Below, piece after piece: positions 45,365 through 53,390 of a stretch of DNA of 56,390 nt. The first letter of the stretch is position 1. Every line of letters starts with the position of its first letter. This DNA is from Hyphomicrobiales bacterium (GTDB lineage: Bacteria; Pseudomonadota; Alphaproteobacteria; Rhizobiales; Xanthobacteraceae). The stretch is from the NCBI GenBank assembly GCA_003135415.1, contig PLBP01000030.1:1-56390 (forward strand), read 5' to 3'. A program made the translations under genes and the position numbers. The notes below the pieces were generated by a model that saw only the letters and a program-made list of their open reading frames with translations, did not search any database and was not told the origin of the DNA.

Positions 45365-46101
45365 TGGCGCAAGCCCTTCTCGATATCGTGGGACTGTCCA
45401 AACGCTTCGGCGGCTTCGTCGCGCTCGACGGGGTGGATTTGAACGTGAAGCAAGGCGAGCGGCTTGGCCTCATCGGGCCCAACGGCTCGGGCAAAAGCAC
45501 GCTGGTGAATTGCATTTGCGGCACGCTGCACAACGAAGGCGGCAGCGTGAAGTTCGACGGCAAGAAAATCGACGGATTGATCGCGCATCAACGCACGCGG
45601 CTCGGGCTTGCGCGCTCCTTCCAGCTGCCGCGCCCGTTCGTGGGCCTTTCGATCGCCGACAATCTGCGGGTGCCGCTCATCTACACGGTGCACGCGCGCG
45701 AAGGGAGAAGGTTCACGCGCGCCGAAATGGAGGACCATTGCGGCGAGTTTCTCCGCCTCGTCGGGCTCGCGGACAAGGCGAAGAAATTTCCCCGCGACCT
45801 CTCCATGGTCGAGCTGCGCAAGTTGGAGCTCGCGCGCGCGATGGCGGCGGAGCCGAAATTGCTCATCGCCGACGAAGCGATGGCGGGCCTCTCGCACTCG
45901 GAAGTGGACGATATTCTGGCGCTTCTGGCGCGGCTGAGCGAGCGCGGCATCACCATCATCCTGATCGAGCACATCATGCGCGCGGTGATGGCGTTCTCGC
46001 AGCGCGTCGCAGTGCTGGTGTCGGGCAAGAAGATCGCCGATGGCCTGCCGCAGGACGTCATGCGCGATCCCGAGGTGGAGAGGGCGTATCTTGGCCAGTA
46101 G
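45361..46101 (+). CDS. ABC transporter ATP-binding protein (LivG family)
   Basis: ATPase of the same importer, 246 residues. Walker A is GPNGSGKST (39-47), the Walker B glutamate lies in LLIADEAMAGL, and the H-loop is LIEHIMRAVM. The signature reads DLSMVELRKLELARA, the variant found in a subgroup of LivG proteins in place of LSGGQ. The ATG overlaps the livM stop. Confidence 0.92.
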   Translation: MMAQALLDIVGLSKRFGGFVALDGVDLNVKQGERLGLIGPNGSGKSTLVNCICGTLHNEGGSVKFDGKKIDGLIAHQRTRLGLARSFQLPRPFVGLSIADNLRVPLIYTVHAREGRRFTRAEMEDHCGEFLRLVGLADKAKKFPRDLSMVELRKLELARAMAAEPKLLIADEAMAGLSHSEVDDILALLARLSERGITIILIEHIMRAVMAFSQRVAVLVSGKKIADGLPQDVMRDPEVERAYLGQ

Positions 46102-46822
46102 CATTTTCATCGAGCGCATTCATGCCGCCTACGGCGCGGTTCGCGTGATCGAGGACGTCTCGCTTTCGGCTGTCGATGGCGAGACGGTGGTGCTGTTGGG
46201 TACCAACGGCAATGGCAAGAGCACGCTGATGAAGTGCATTATGGGCATCCTGCGGCCGAGCGAGGGCACGATCGTCGCCGAAATCGATGGTGAGCGTCAC
46301 GACCTCGTCGGCCGCACGACCGAGCAGATCGTCGATCTCGGCATTGCGCTCGTGCCCGAGGGGCGGAGGCTCTTTCCGCGGCTCAGCGTCGAGGAAAACC
46401 TTCTGCTCGGCGCGTTCCGGCCCAAGGCGCGGGCGAAGATCAAATCCAATCTCGAATTCTGTTACGAGGCGTTTCCGCGGCTCGCCGAGCGGCGCAAGCA
46501 ACTCGCGGGCTCGATGAGCGGCGGCGAGCAGCAGATGCTGGCACTTGGCCGCGCGCTGATGCTCGATCCAAAAATCCTTCTCGTTGACGAGCCGTCAGTG
46601 GGGCTCGCGCCGATCCTCGTCAGCCGCACCATCGACAAGATCAAGGAGTTGAAGGATCGCTATCAGCTCACGGTGCTGATGGCCGAGCAGAACTTCCCGC
46701 AGGCGCTCCGCATCGCCGACCGCGGTTACGTGATCGTGCATGGCAAGATCGCCTTCGAAGGCCGCTCGGCGGACGAGCTCAACAACAACGATTTGATCCG
46801 GAAATTCTATCTCGGCCTTTGA
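46091..46822 (+). CDS. ABC transporter ATP-binding protein (LivF family)
   Basis: Second ATPase, 243 residues from the TTG at 46091, which lies in the last codons of livG; the ATG at 46040 would add a poorly conserved 17-residue extension. Walker A is GTNGNGKST, the signature is SGGEQQMLALGRAL, and Walker B is ILLVDEPSVGLAP. The C-terminal RGYVIVHGKIAFEGRSADEL is typical of LivF. A strong bidirectional terminator follows. Confidence 0.9.
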   Translation: MASSIFIERIHAAYGAVRVIEDVSLSAVDGETVVLLGTNGNGKSTLMKCIMGILRPSEGTIVAEIDGERHDLVGRTTEQIVDLGIALVPEGRRLFPRLSVEENLLLGAFRPKARAKIKSNLEFCYEAFPRLAERRKQLAGSMSGGEQQMLALGRALMLDPKILLVDEPSVGLAPILVSRTIDKIKELKDRYQLTVLMAEQNFPQALRIADRGYVIVHGKIAFEGRSADELNNNDLIRKFYLGL

Positions 46823-46851
46823 AGGCTGGCGTGAAACGCGATTGCGAAAAA

Positions 46852-46890
46852 GGAAAGCCCCGCGGGACAGTTGTCCGCGCGGGGCTTTCC
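46852..46890. terminator. Bidirectional hairpin terminator between livF and the binding-protein gene
   Basis: A long near-perfect hairpin: arm ggaaagccccgcg at 46852-46864, inner stem ggac...gtcc at 46865-46876, and the matching arm cgcggggctttcc at 46878-46890 with one bulged base. It lies between the 3' ends of livF and the opposing binding-protein gene, and a run of A precedes it on the plus strand, giving a U-rich tail for the minus-strand transcript. Confidence 0.85.
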
Positions 46891-46909
46891 GGCTTCTATC
46901 TGTAACTGG

Positions 46910-48175
46910 CTACTTTATCTTTTCGAACGGATAGATGACTTTGCCCGACGCATAGCCGGCGGGCGAGATGACCACCTGCGAAGCGGCATTCCTGAACTGT
47001 TCGATGTCGTTGCCCTTCACGGTCTGGAACTGCGTTTGCACAACGCGGGATTCCGCCCACTCGCCACCCTTGCCGAACTTCACGTAGCCGACAACGGTCT
47101 GGAACGTGTTGTTGCGGATGTAATCGGCAAGCTTTTGGTCGTCGAGGCTCTTGGTCGCGGTGATCGCCTGCTCCAGCACCTGGAACTGCGCGTAGGCCTG
47201 GGGCGCCATATAGTAGCCGAGCGCGTCGACGCCTTCCGCCGCCGCTCGCGCCTGATACTTGTTCATGAACTCCTCGTTGCCGGGGAACATCATCTTCGGC
47301 ACCGGCAGCCAGAAGTCGTAATTGGTAAATCCGTTCAGCAACGGGCCGAGCTTCATCTTGATCGCGGTGTTTTGCAGGCCGACCATGGCACCGCCGACCA
47401 TCTTCGGCTTGAAACCGATTTCGTTGATCGCGAGCACCATGCCGACGGAATCCGGCGGATAGGAGCAGATGATGAGGAGGTCTGGATTGGTCGCCTGGAT
47501 TGCGCGTACGATCGTCGCGAAGTCGGTCGTGGACGGCGGATAGCGCTGGTCGTACACGATCTTGAGGCCGGCTTTCTGCGCATTTTCGCGTGCGCCATCC
47601 GAAGCATTGACGGCGAATTCCGCGTCGGCCGCGACGATCGCGACCGTCGTCGGTTTCGGATCCTGCTGCATGGCCGTATCGAAGAAGCCCTTGGTGAAGG
47701 AAGGCTTCGGATCGGGGCCCGAGGGGATCATCACGAAATAATTCGGATAGTTGAACTCGCTGTTCACGGCGAGCCCCAGTAATCCGATGAACAACTTGTT
47801 TCTCTGCATCACGACGGGCATCGCCGGCGCCAGCATGTTGGTGGCGTAGCCGCCCATGATGATGTCGACCTTATCGACATCGAGGAGCTTGGTATAAATG
47901 CCGGGCACCGTCGCCGGTTGGGTCTGATCGTCGTAGTAGATGAGCTTCACCGGACGGCCGAGCAATCCGCCCTTGGCGTTGATGTCCTCTTCCCAAATTT
48001 TCTCGGCGAGCAGGGCAGACTTGCCGTTCGGGCCGAGCCCGCCGGTCATCGCCATGCTGAAGCCGATCTTGATCGGCTCGCCGGATTGCGCGGCGGCGCT
48101 ATTGGCCCACGCGAATGCCGCGCAGGCGACAAACAAAATCACAGCACACGTTGTGTGCTTGAGTCGTGCAAGCAT
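46910..48175 (-). CDS. ABC transporter periplasmic substrate-binding protein (LivK-like)
   Basis: 421-residue secreted binding protein. A signal peptide (MLARLKHTTCAVILFVACAAFA, cut near ANSAAAQ at about 30) precedes the fold: IKIGFSMAMTGGLGPNGKSALLAEKIWEEDINAKGGLLGRPVKLIYYDDQ, then a second lobe with VAIVAADAEFAVNASDGARENAQKAGLKIVYDQRYPPSTTDF. These match type I periplasmic binding proteins. GGAGGAG precedes the ATG. It is opposite in direction to livHMGF, so importer and binding protein are under separate promoters. Ligand unknown; it could be an aromatic or amide compound. Confidence 0.9.
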   Translation of the reverse strand: MLARLKHTTCAVILFVACAAFAWANSAAAQSGEPIKIGFSMAMTGGLGPNGKSALLAEKIWEEDINAKGGLLGRPVKLIYYDDQTQPATVPGIYTKLLDVDKVDIIMGGYATNMLAPAMPVVMQRNKLFIGLLGLAVNSEFNYPNYFVMIPSGPDPKPSFTKGFFDTAMQQDPKPTTVAIVAADAEFAVNASDGARENAQKAGLKIVYDQRYPPSTTDFATIVRAIQATNPDLLIICSYPPDSVGMVLAINEIGFKPKMVGGAMVGLQNTAIKMKLGPLLNGFTNYDFWLPVPKMMFPGNEEFMNKYQARAAAEGVDALGYYMAPQAYAQFQVLEQAITATKSLDDQKLADYIRNNTFQTVVGYVKFGKGGEWAESRVVQTQFQTVKGNDIEQFRNAASQVVISPAGYASGKVIYPFEKIK

Positions 48176-48272
48176 TTGATCTCCTCCCCAATGATCTTAT
48201 TTTTGAATATCTTAGGCGTAATCGGCGCGCGGACGCTAGACCTTTGTTGGCAAGCGTTTTGCTGCGCCGTGC

Positions 48273-48577
48273 TCAACGAGGTATTGCGTCGCCCCCTTCC
48301 ACGATGATGGTTTCGACCTCGCCGGCGCCGCTCCGGCGGAAGGCCGCGGCCTCGTCGTATTCCTTCGAAGTAAAGCAGGCCACGGCTTGGTCGAAAGTTA
48401 GAAATTCGATGACGATGAAGCGATGAAACTTGTCGGGCCCTCCATGATTTGGAAGCGGCCGCCGCGGGCGAGCGCCTTGCCTCCAAATTGGGCGATGATT
48501 CCGGGTACGCGATCGGTGTATTTCTTGTATTCGACCGGATCGTTGATCTTCGAACGGGCAACCCAATAGGCGGGCAT
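48273..48577 (-). pseudogene. DUF1330 family protein with a one-base frameshift
   Basis: The first part, MPAYWVARSKINDPVEYKKYTD then GGRFQIMEGP, is a DUF1330 start from the ATG at 48577. The family continuation, DKFHRFIVIEFLTFDQAVACFTSKEYDEAAAFR, appears only in the next frame and ends at 48273. The two join at the GGGCCC at 48435-48440, where one extra G (GAGGGGCCC) would restore a full-length protein of about 101 residues. This is a probable frameshift or homopolymer sequence error. DUF1330 proteins are small dimeric ferredoxin-like proteins of unknown role. Confidence 0.8.
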
Positions 48578-48686
48578 TGCTTGCTCCTGGACAGAATCTT
48601 CGGATGGGCCGAAACTCCCTCGACACCGCTTCAATCGCGGGCCAAAACCGCGAAGCGCACAACAACGGATTCACGAGGAGGATACC

Positions 48687-49151
48687 ATGCCGCTTTCCTT
48701 CATGGAGCATTTCCTGATCCAGGCGGAAGACATCGAGGCGACCAAGGACTGGTACGTGAAGGTGCTGGGCTTCAAGGTCGGCCCGCATCCTGATTTCAAG
48801 TTTCCGGTCTATTGGCTCTATCTCGGCGACAACGACGTACTGCATCTCACCACCGGCGGCGGCAAGGTTTCCGACAACCGGATGAAATATCTCGGCCAGG
48901 AATCGCAGGTGACCAAGGGCTCGGGCGTCATCGACCACGTCGCCTTTCGCGCCAACGATCTCGACGGGGTGATCGCGCACCTGCAGAAGCACAAGATCGA
49001 GTTCAAGGAACGCCGCGTCGACGACCAGGGCCTCTACCAGCTGTTCCTGTTCGATCCGAACGGGGTGAAGGTCGAGCTCAATTTCGCCTCTTCCGAAGCC
49101 AAGGGCCGCAAGGCCGCGATCATGGCCTCGGAAATGACCGCGCCCAACTGA
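48687..49151 (+). CDS. VOC (glyoxalase/extradiol dioxygenase-like) family protein
   Basis: 154-residue protein with paired beta-alpha-beta-beta-beta modules. Metal-ligand positions are visible: H8 (MEHFLIQ), H in GVIDHVAFRA and E in GVKVELNF. DWYVKVLGFKVG and FDPNGVKVELNF are standard VOC blocks. GAGGAGG precedes the ATG. It begins an apparent operon VOC, intradiol dioxygenase and zeta-GST, suggesting a role in ring-fission or product turnover. Could be a dioxygenase, epimerase or lyase. Confidence 0.83.
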   Translation: MPLSFMEHFLIQAEDIEATKDWYVKVLGFKVGPHPDFKFPVYWLYLGDNDVLHLTTGGGKVSDNRMKYLGQESQVTKGSGVIDHVAFRANDLDGVIAHLQKHKIEFKERRVDDQGLYQLFLFDPNGVKVELNFASSEAKGRKAAIMASEMTAPN

Positions 49152-49188
49152 TCTAGCGGAAAAATATTTCGCAAGTGGAGAGCGAACG

Positions 49189-50049
49189 ATGCCCCATGTG
49201 ACGGAGGCGAATCTCACCGATCTCGCAATAGAGCGGTGGAAGAACATTCCGGATCCGCGTCTCAGGCGGATCATGACTTCGCTGATCAAGCACCTGCACG
49301 GCTTCGTGCGCGAGGTCGAGATCACCGAGGCGGAATGGGCGACGGCGATCGACTGGCTCACGCGCACCGGCAAAATGTGCACCGAGAAGCGGCAAGAATT
49401 TATCCTCGCCTCCGACGTGCTCGGCGTCTCGATGCTGGTGGATTCGATCAACCACCGGCTCGCGACGGGTGCCACGCCCACGACGGTGACCGGCCCGTTC
49501 CACGTGCACGATTCCCCCGAACTCGAGCAGGGCGCCAACATGGCGGACGGCGCGCCGGGAATCCCGTGCTTCGTCTCGGGCTTCGTGCGTGGTCTTGACG
49601 GCAAGCCGATCAAGGGCGCCGTCCTCGACGTGTGGCAGACCGACGGCGATGGGTTGTACGAGGCGCAACGCGACACCGACGGCCCGTGGCTCCGTGCGAT
49701 CTACCGCTCGGGCGCCGACGGCGCCTACGTCATTCGCACGGTGGCGCCGGTTGGCTATACGATTCCGATGGACGGGACCATCGGCGAATTGATGCAACGT
49801 ACCAAGATCAGCCACATGCGCCCCGCCCATATTCATTTTCTTGTCGAGGCGCCGGGCTATCACCGCATCATCACCCACATCTTCCAGGCGGGCGATCAAT
49901 ACATCGACACCGATGTTGTCTTCGGGGTGAAGGAGCCCCTGATCGTCAATTTCGAGAAGAAGCCCTCAGGCCGCATGCCGAGCGGCGAGACGAGTAAGGC
50001 GCCGTTCTATGACGTGAAATACGACTTCACGCTGCAACCAGGCGCCTGA
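49189..50049 (+). CDS. Intradiol dioxygenase (hydroxyquinol 1,2-dioxygenase-like)
   Basis: 286-residue non-heme Fe(III) dioxygenase that cleaves a catechol or hydroxyquinol ring between the two hydroxyls. The four iron ligands are present: Y157 (DGLYEAQ), Y190 (VGYTIPMDG), H214 and H216 (RPAHIHF). The N-terminal helical dimerisation domain of the catechol/hydroxyquinol group is visible before residue 100 (IMTSLIKHLHGFVREVEIT). No maleylacetate reductase or muconate cycloisomerase is next to it. Downstream is a GST that could isomerise a ring-opened product. Hydroxyquinol is favoured over catechol only loosely. Confidence 0.88.
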   Translation: MPHVTEANLTDLAIERWKNIPDPRLRRIMTSLIKHLHGFVREVEITEAEWATAIDWLTRTGKMCTEKRQEFILASDVLGVSMLVDSINHRLATGATPTTVTGPFHVHDSPELEQGANMADGAPGIPCFVSGFVRGLDGKPIKGAVLDVWQTDGDGLYEAQRDTDGPWLRAIYRSGADGAYVIRTVAPVGYTIPMDGTIGELMQRTKISHMRPAHIHFLVEAPGYHRIITHIFQAGDQYIDTDVVFGVKEPLIVNFEKKPSGRMPSGETSKAPFYDVKYDFTLQPGA

Positions 50050-50070
50050 CCGGAGCCCCGGAGTTTTGCG

Positions 50071-50727
50071 ATGAAATTCTTTTCGTTCTGGCGCTCGCTT
50101 GCCTCGTTTCGCGTGCGGATCGCGCTCAATCTCAAGGGGATCGAGACCGAGGTGGTGCAGGTCAACATCCTCAGGGGCGAGCAGTGCACCGACGCCTTCC
50201 GCAGGGTCAATCCGCAAATGCTCATCCCCGCGCTCGAAGACGGCAAGGGGCCGACCCTGTTCCAGTCGCTCGCGATCCTGGAATATCTCGACGAGACCCA
50301 CCCAAAGCCGCCGCTCTTGCCCAAGGAAGCGCGGGCCCGCGCCTGGGTGAGGGGGCTCGCCGGGATCGTCGCTTGCGACGCGCATCCACTGATCGTTCCG
50401 CGCATCCGCAATTTTCTCGAACAGGAATTTAAGTTAGATGAGCCGACGCGTATGAAATGGATCCGGCACTGGTTCGTCGAGGGCTACAAGGCGCTCGAAT
50501 CGCATCTCGCGAACGACGGCGTGACGGGGCGCTATTGCTGCGGCGACGCGATCACGCTCGCCGATATCTGCCTCGTTAGCCATTCGGTCGGCGGCGAGTT
50601 TTTCGATCGCGGGCCCGCGCCCTATCCCAACGTCGCGCGCATTACTGAGGCGTGCCTGAAAGAGGACGCCTTCGCGCGGGCACACCCCTTGAAACAGCCC
50701 GGCGCGCCTGCAAGCATCTCGCATTAG
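50071..50727 (+). CDS. Zeta-class glutathione S-transferase (maleylacetoacetate isomerase-like)
   Basis: 218-residue GST. The N-terminal thioredoxin domain has SFWRSLASFRVRIALNLKG (where the zeta-class SSxxxR motif is RSLASFR) and NPQMLIPALEDG, then LFQSLAILEYLDE. The C-terminal helical domain follows with ACDAHPLIVPRIRNF. Zeta GSTs perform cis-trans isomerisation of maleyl-type products. It follows the dioxygenase by 21 bases, so isomerisation of a maleyl-like ring-cleavage product is plausible. No hmgA or fahA nearby. Confidence 0.87.
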   Translation: MKFFSFWRSLASFRVRIALNLKGIETEVVQVNILRGEQCTDAFRRVNPQMLIPALEDGKGPTLFQSLAILEYLDETHPKPPLLPKEARARAWVRGLAGIVACDAHPLIVPRIRNFLEQEFKLDEPTRMKWIRHWFVEGYKALESHLANDGVTGRYCCGDAITLADICLVSHSVGGEFFDRGPAPYPNVARITEACLKEDAFARAHPLKQPGAPASISH

Positions 50728-50750
50728 CGTGACTCTATTTGGGGGCTGTA

Positions 50751-51173
50751 ATGGCGACAAAAAAGAAAGCCAAAGGCAAAACCAAGTCAAAGCGCAAGAA
50801 AACCTCCGTCAGCAAGGCGGCGAAGGCGCCGCGCCGGAAAGCATCACCCAAGAAAGCGAGGCGCGCGAAGGCCGCGAGCAAGTCAAAGCAAGCCCTCCCG
50901 CCGGCACGGCCCGCTCCGCAAGGGAAGCGTATCGGGGTCGTCACTCACTATTTCGGCCACGTGTCGGTTGCGATCGTGCGGCTCGAGTCCGGTACGTTGC
51001 GCGTGGGCGATATGATCCACATTCAAGGGCACACGACCGATTTCAAACAGAAGGTCGAGTCCCTTCAGGTTGATCATCTGCCCGCGACCGAAGTGGGTCC
51101 GAAGGACGATTTCGGCCTCAAGGTGGCCGAGCACGTGCGCGAGCACGACGTCGTGTTCAAGATGAAGTCGTAG
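50751..51173 (+). CDS. Lysine-rich protein with an EF-Tu domain-2-like barrel
   Basis: 140 residues from ATG 50751 (a TTG at 50739 is also in frame). The first about 55 residues are almost all Lys, Ala, Arg, Ser and Pro, resembling a histone-H1-like DNA/RNA-binding tail (KKKAKGKTKSKRKK). The rest is a translation-factor-like beta-barrel: GKRIGVVTHYFGHVSVAIVRLESGTLRVGDMIHIQGHTTDFKQKVESLQVDHL, where LRVGDMIHI is the EF-Tu domain-2 turn. It may bind rRNA or nucleic acid. It is unrelated in type to the GST gene 24 bases upstream. Function unknown. Confidence 0.7.
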   Translation: MATKKKAKGKTKSKRKKTSVSKAAKAPRRKASPKKARRAKAASKSKQALPPARPAPQGKRIGVVTHYFGHVSVAIVRLESGTLRVGDMIHIQGHTTDFKQKVESLQVDHLPATEVGPKDDFGLKVAEHVREHDVVFKMKS

Positions 51174-51200
51174 CGCTGGCCTAGCGTACGAGCCCATGCC

Positions 51201-52160
51201 CTATCTTTTTCGCGCGCTCTTGGGTTCGCGCGCGCGGAATTTTTCTTTCCAGCTTGTGCGGATTTCCGCGATCTCGCTTTCCATGCGCTCGAGAAAGCGC
51301 CGCGCCTCGCCGCCAAGCGGCCGGCGCGCGGGCGCGATCACCACGAATTCGGCGAATAGCGGCGGATCGACGATCGGGTTGACGACGAGATCGCCGCGGC
51401 CGACATCGTTGATGCAGATGATGCTCGGCAGCACCGCGACCCAGTCGGAGCGGGCGACGAATTCGAGCGTGCCGATCATCGCATCCATCTCGATCATGTC
51501 TTCGATCGGAATACCGTTGGTCTGGAAATAAGTTTCCAAGTTACGCCGGCGGATGTTGTGGGTGCCGGGCACGACGATTTTCAGCGGTACGCAATCCGCA
51601 AGCCGCACGGGTGCGAGCGCCTTGAGACCGCGCGCGCGGCCCGAAATCAGCATTTCACGGTCGCGCGCGAGTAGCCGCGACTTCAGGCCGACGCGGCCCT
51701 CGAAGGTCGGTACCACGGCGAAATCCAATTCCTCGGCTAGCACCATGTCGGTGAGGACGGCGCTGTAGCCCTCGACGATCTTGAGCTTCACGTCGGGGTA
51801 ATCGCGCACGTAGCCCATGAGCGCAGGCGCGAGTGCTGCGCGCGTGAAGGTCGGCATCAGCCCGACGCGGAGATTGCCGGAAACACGGCCCGCGAGTGCC
51901 CGCATTTCCTCGCCCGCCGTCTGCAGCGTGCCGACCGCCTCGATGCAGCGCCGGTAGTAGCGGCTTCCCGCGGGCGTCGGCCGCACGCCTTTCGCCGAGC
52001 GCTCGAACAGCTTTACGCCGACGCTCCGCTCGACCGCGGCGATGTGCTGCGAGATGCCGGACTGGGTGGCATTTTCGCGCGTTGCTGCCCGCGTAAACGA
52101 GCCCTCTTCGCAGACGGCGATCACGGCGCGGACCTGGTGCAGGCTCAGTTTATCAGCCAT
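51201..52160 (-). CDS. LysR family transcription regulator
   Basis: 319-residue regulator. The N-terminal winged HTH is LSLHQVRAVIAVCEEGSFTRAATRENATQSGISQHIAAVERSVGVKLFERS, and the periplasmic-binding-type effector domain runs from about residue 90 (NLRVGLMPTFTRAALAPALM). It is divergent from the LLM/MetF operon, which it probably controls, and a palindrome overlaps its start codon. A highly basic C-terminus (SARKR) closes the protein. Confidence 0.92.
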   Translation of the reverse strand: MADKLSLHQVRAVIAVCEEGSFTRAATRENATQSGISQHIAAVERSVGVKLFERSAKGVRPTPAGSRYYRRCIEAVGTLQTAGEEMRALAGRVSGNLRVGLMPTFTRAALAPALMGYVRDYPDVKLKIVEGYSAVLTDMVLAEELDFAVVPTFEGRVGLKSRLLARDREMLISGRARGLKALAPVRLADCVPLKIVVPGTHNIRRRNLETYFQTNGIPIEDMIEMDAMIGTLEFVARSDWVAVLPSIICINDVGRGDLVVNPIVDPPLFAEFVVIAPARRPLGGEARRFLERMESEIAEIRTSWKEKFRAREPKSARKR

Positions 52161-52275
52161 TAGAAATTCTAATCCTGCAGCTCATAACATATTATTTCAT
52201 TTAAAGGCGCTGCATAGCTAAATTTTTACGGAACCGGCAGGGGAGTGCCGGAGGAAGCAAACATTGGGGACCTCG
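52159..52275. promoter_or_regulatory. Divergent LysR/LLM promoter with a palindrome at the lysR start
   Basis: An AT-rich spacer lies between the divergent genes. At 52159-52173 the perfect inverted repeat attagaa-a-ttctaat overlaps the lysR ATG and contains a T-N11-A spacing expected of a LysR box. A second AT-rich, partly symmetric stretch lies at about 52184-52200. Such an arrangement suits autoregulation plus activation of the LLM/MetF operon; the assignment is inference. Confidence 0.5.
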
Positions 52276-53388
52276 ATGCAGCTGGGCTTTTTCACCATGC
52301 CGGTCCATCCGCTCGAGAAGGATTGGCGGCAGTCGCTGCGCGAGGACCGCGAGGCGTTCATCCTCGCCGACGAACTCGGCTTCAGCGAGGGCTATGTCGG
52401 CGAGCACGCCACCGACCGCGCGGAAAACATCACGTCCTGCACGATGTTCCTCGCGACGCTCGCGCACGCGACCAAGCGGATCAAGCTCGGCACCGGCACC
52501 GTGAATTTGCCGAACACGCATCCGGCGGCGGTCGCCTCGCAAATCGCCATGCTCGATCACCTGCTCGATGGCCGCTTTATTTTCGGCATCAGCCCGGGCG
52601 GGCTTCTCTCCGACGCCGAGGTATTCGGCAATCTCGACGCCGACCGCAACGCGATGTTTCTCGAAGCGATCAATCAGGTGCTGGCGATCTGGGCCGGCGA
52701 GCCGCCCTACAATCTTGACGGCAAATATTGGAAAATTTCGGTCGAGCGCCAGTTCATCCCCGAACTCGGCCAGGGCTTTTTCGCCAAACCGTTGCAGAAG
52801 CCGCATCCGCCGATCGTGGTGACGGCGGTGGCGCCGTTCTCGAAGGGCGTCACCGAAGCGGCAGCCCGCGGCTGGGGTCCGATCTCGGCGAACTTCCTGA
52901 TGCCGGCCTGGGTCAAAAGCCACTGGCCGAAATACGCCGAGGGCTGCGCCCGCGCCGGGCGCAAGGCCGACCCCGCCAACTGGCGCGTCGCGAAAAGCAT
53001 CTTCGTTGCCGAGGATGACAAGACGGCGCGGGAATACGCCACCTCGGCGCAAAGCCCCTATCGCTATTATTACAATCAGCTCGCGACCAAGCTGATCAAG
53101 AGCGGCCGCATCGAATTGTTCAAAACTTCGCGCGAGCAGCCCGACGAATCGGTGACGATTGACGGCGTCTGCGAGGAGCTCGTGATCCACGGCTCGCCGC
53201 AGAAAGTGATCGATGAATTGCTCGCCTTCCATGACAAGGTCGGAGATTTCGGCACGCTGCTCTATGCCGGCAAGGATTGGCGCGACCGCAAGCTCGCGCG
53301 CCGCTCCATGATCCTGATGGCGGAAAAGGTGATGCCGGCGGTCAACGCCGTGATCGGCGCCGCTCCCAAACGCGCGGCGGCGCGCTGA
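52276..53388 (+). CDS. LLM class flavin-dependent oxidoreductase
   Basis: 370-residue bacterial luciferase-like monooxygenase (F420 or FMN) fold. Blocks include MQLGFFTMPVHP, LADELGFSEGYVGEHA, RIKLGTGTVNLPNTHPAAVASQIAMLDHLLDGRFIFGISPGG and VIHGSPQKVIDELLAFHD. I use the ATG at 52276; a TTG at 52264 is in frame. Two bases after its stop starts the MetF-like gene, so the pair is translated together. Substrate may be an alkane, ether or methylated compound; unknown. Confidence 0.88.
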   Translation: MQLGFFTMPVHPLEKDWRQSLREDREAFILADELGFSEGYVGEHATDRAENITSCTMFLATLAHATKRIKLGTGTVNLPNTHPAAVASQIAMLDHLLDGRFIFGISPGGLLSDAEVFGNLDADRNAMFLEAINQVLAIWAGEPPYNLDGKYWKISVERQFIPELGQGFFAKPLQKPHPPIVVTAVAPFSKGVTEAAARGWGPISANFLMPAWVKSHWPKYAEGCARAGRKADPANWRVAKSIFVAEDDKTAREYATSAQSPYRYYYNQLATKLIKSGRIELFKTSREQPDESVTIDGVCEELVIHGSPQKVIDELLAFHDKVGDFGTLLYAGKDWRDRKLARRSMILMAEKVMPAVNAVIGAAPKRAAAR

Positions 53389-53390
53389 AC

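Noticed and set aside
45361-46101. Degenerate signature motif in LivG (DLSMVELRK)
   Set aside because: This form occurs in a known LivG subgroup that ends in DEAMAGL or DEVMAGL, so I do not treat it as inactivation.
50071-50727. Homogentisate pathway maleylacetoacetate isomerase
   Set aside because: hmgA and fahA are not nearby and the partner here is an intradiol dioxygenase, so I only call it MaiA-like.
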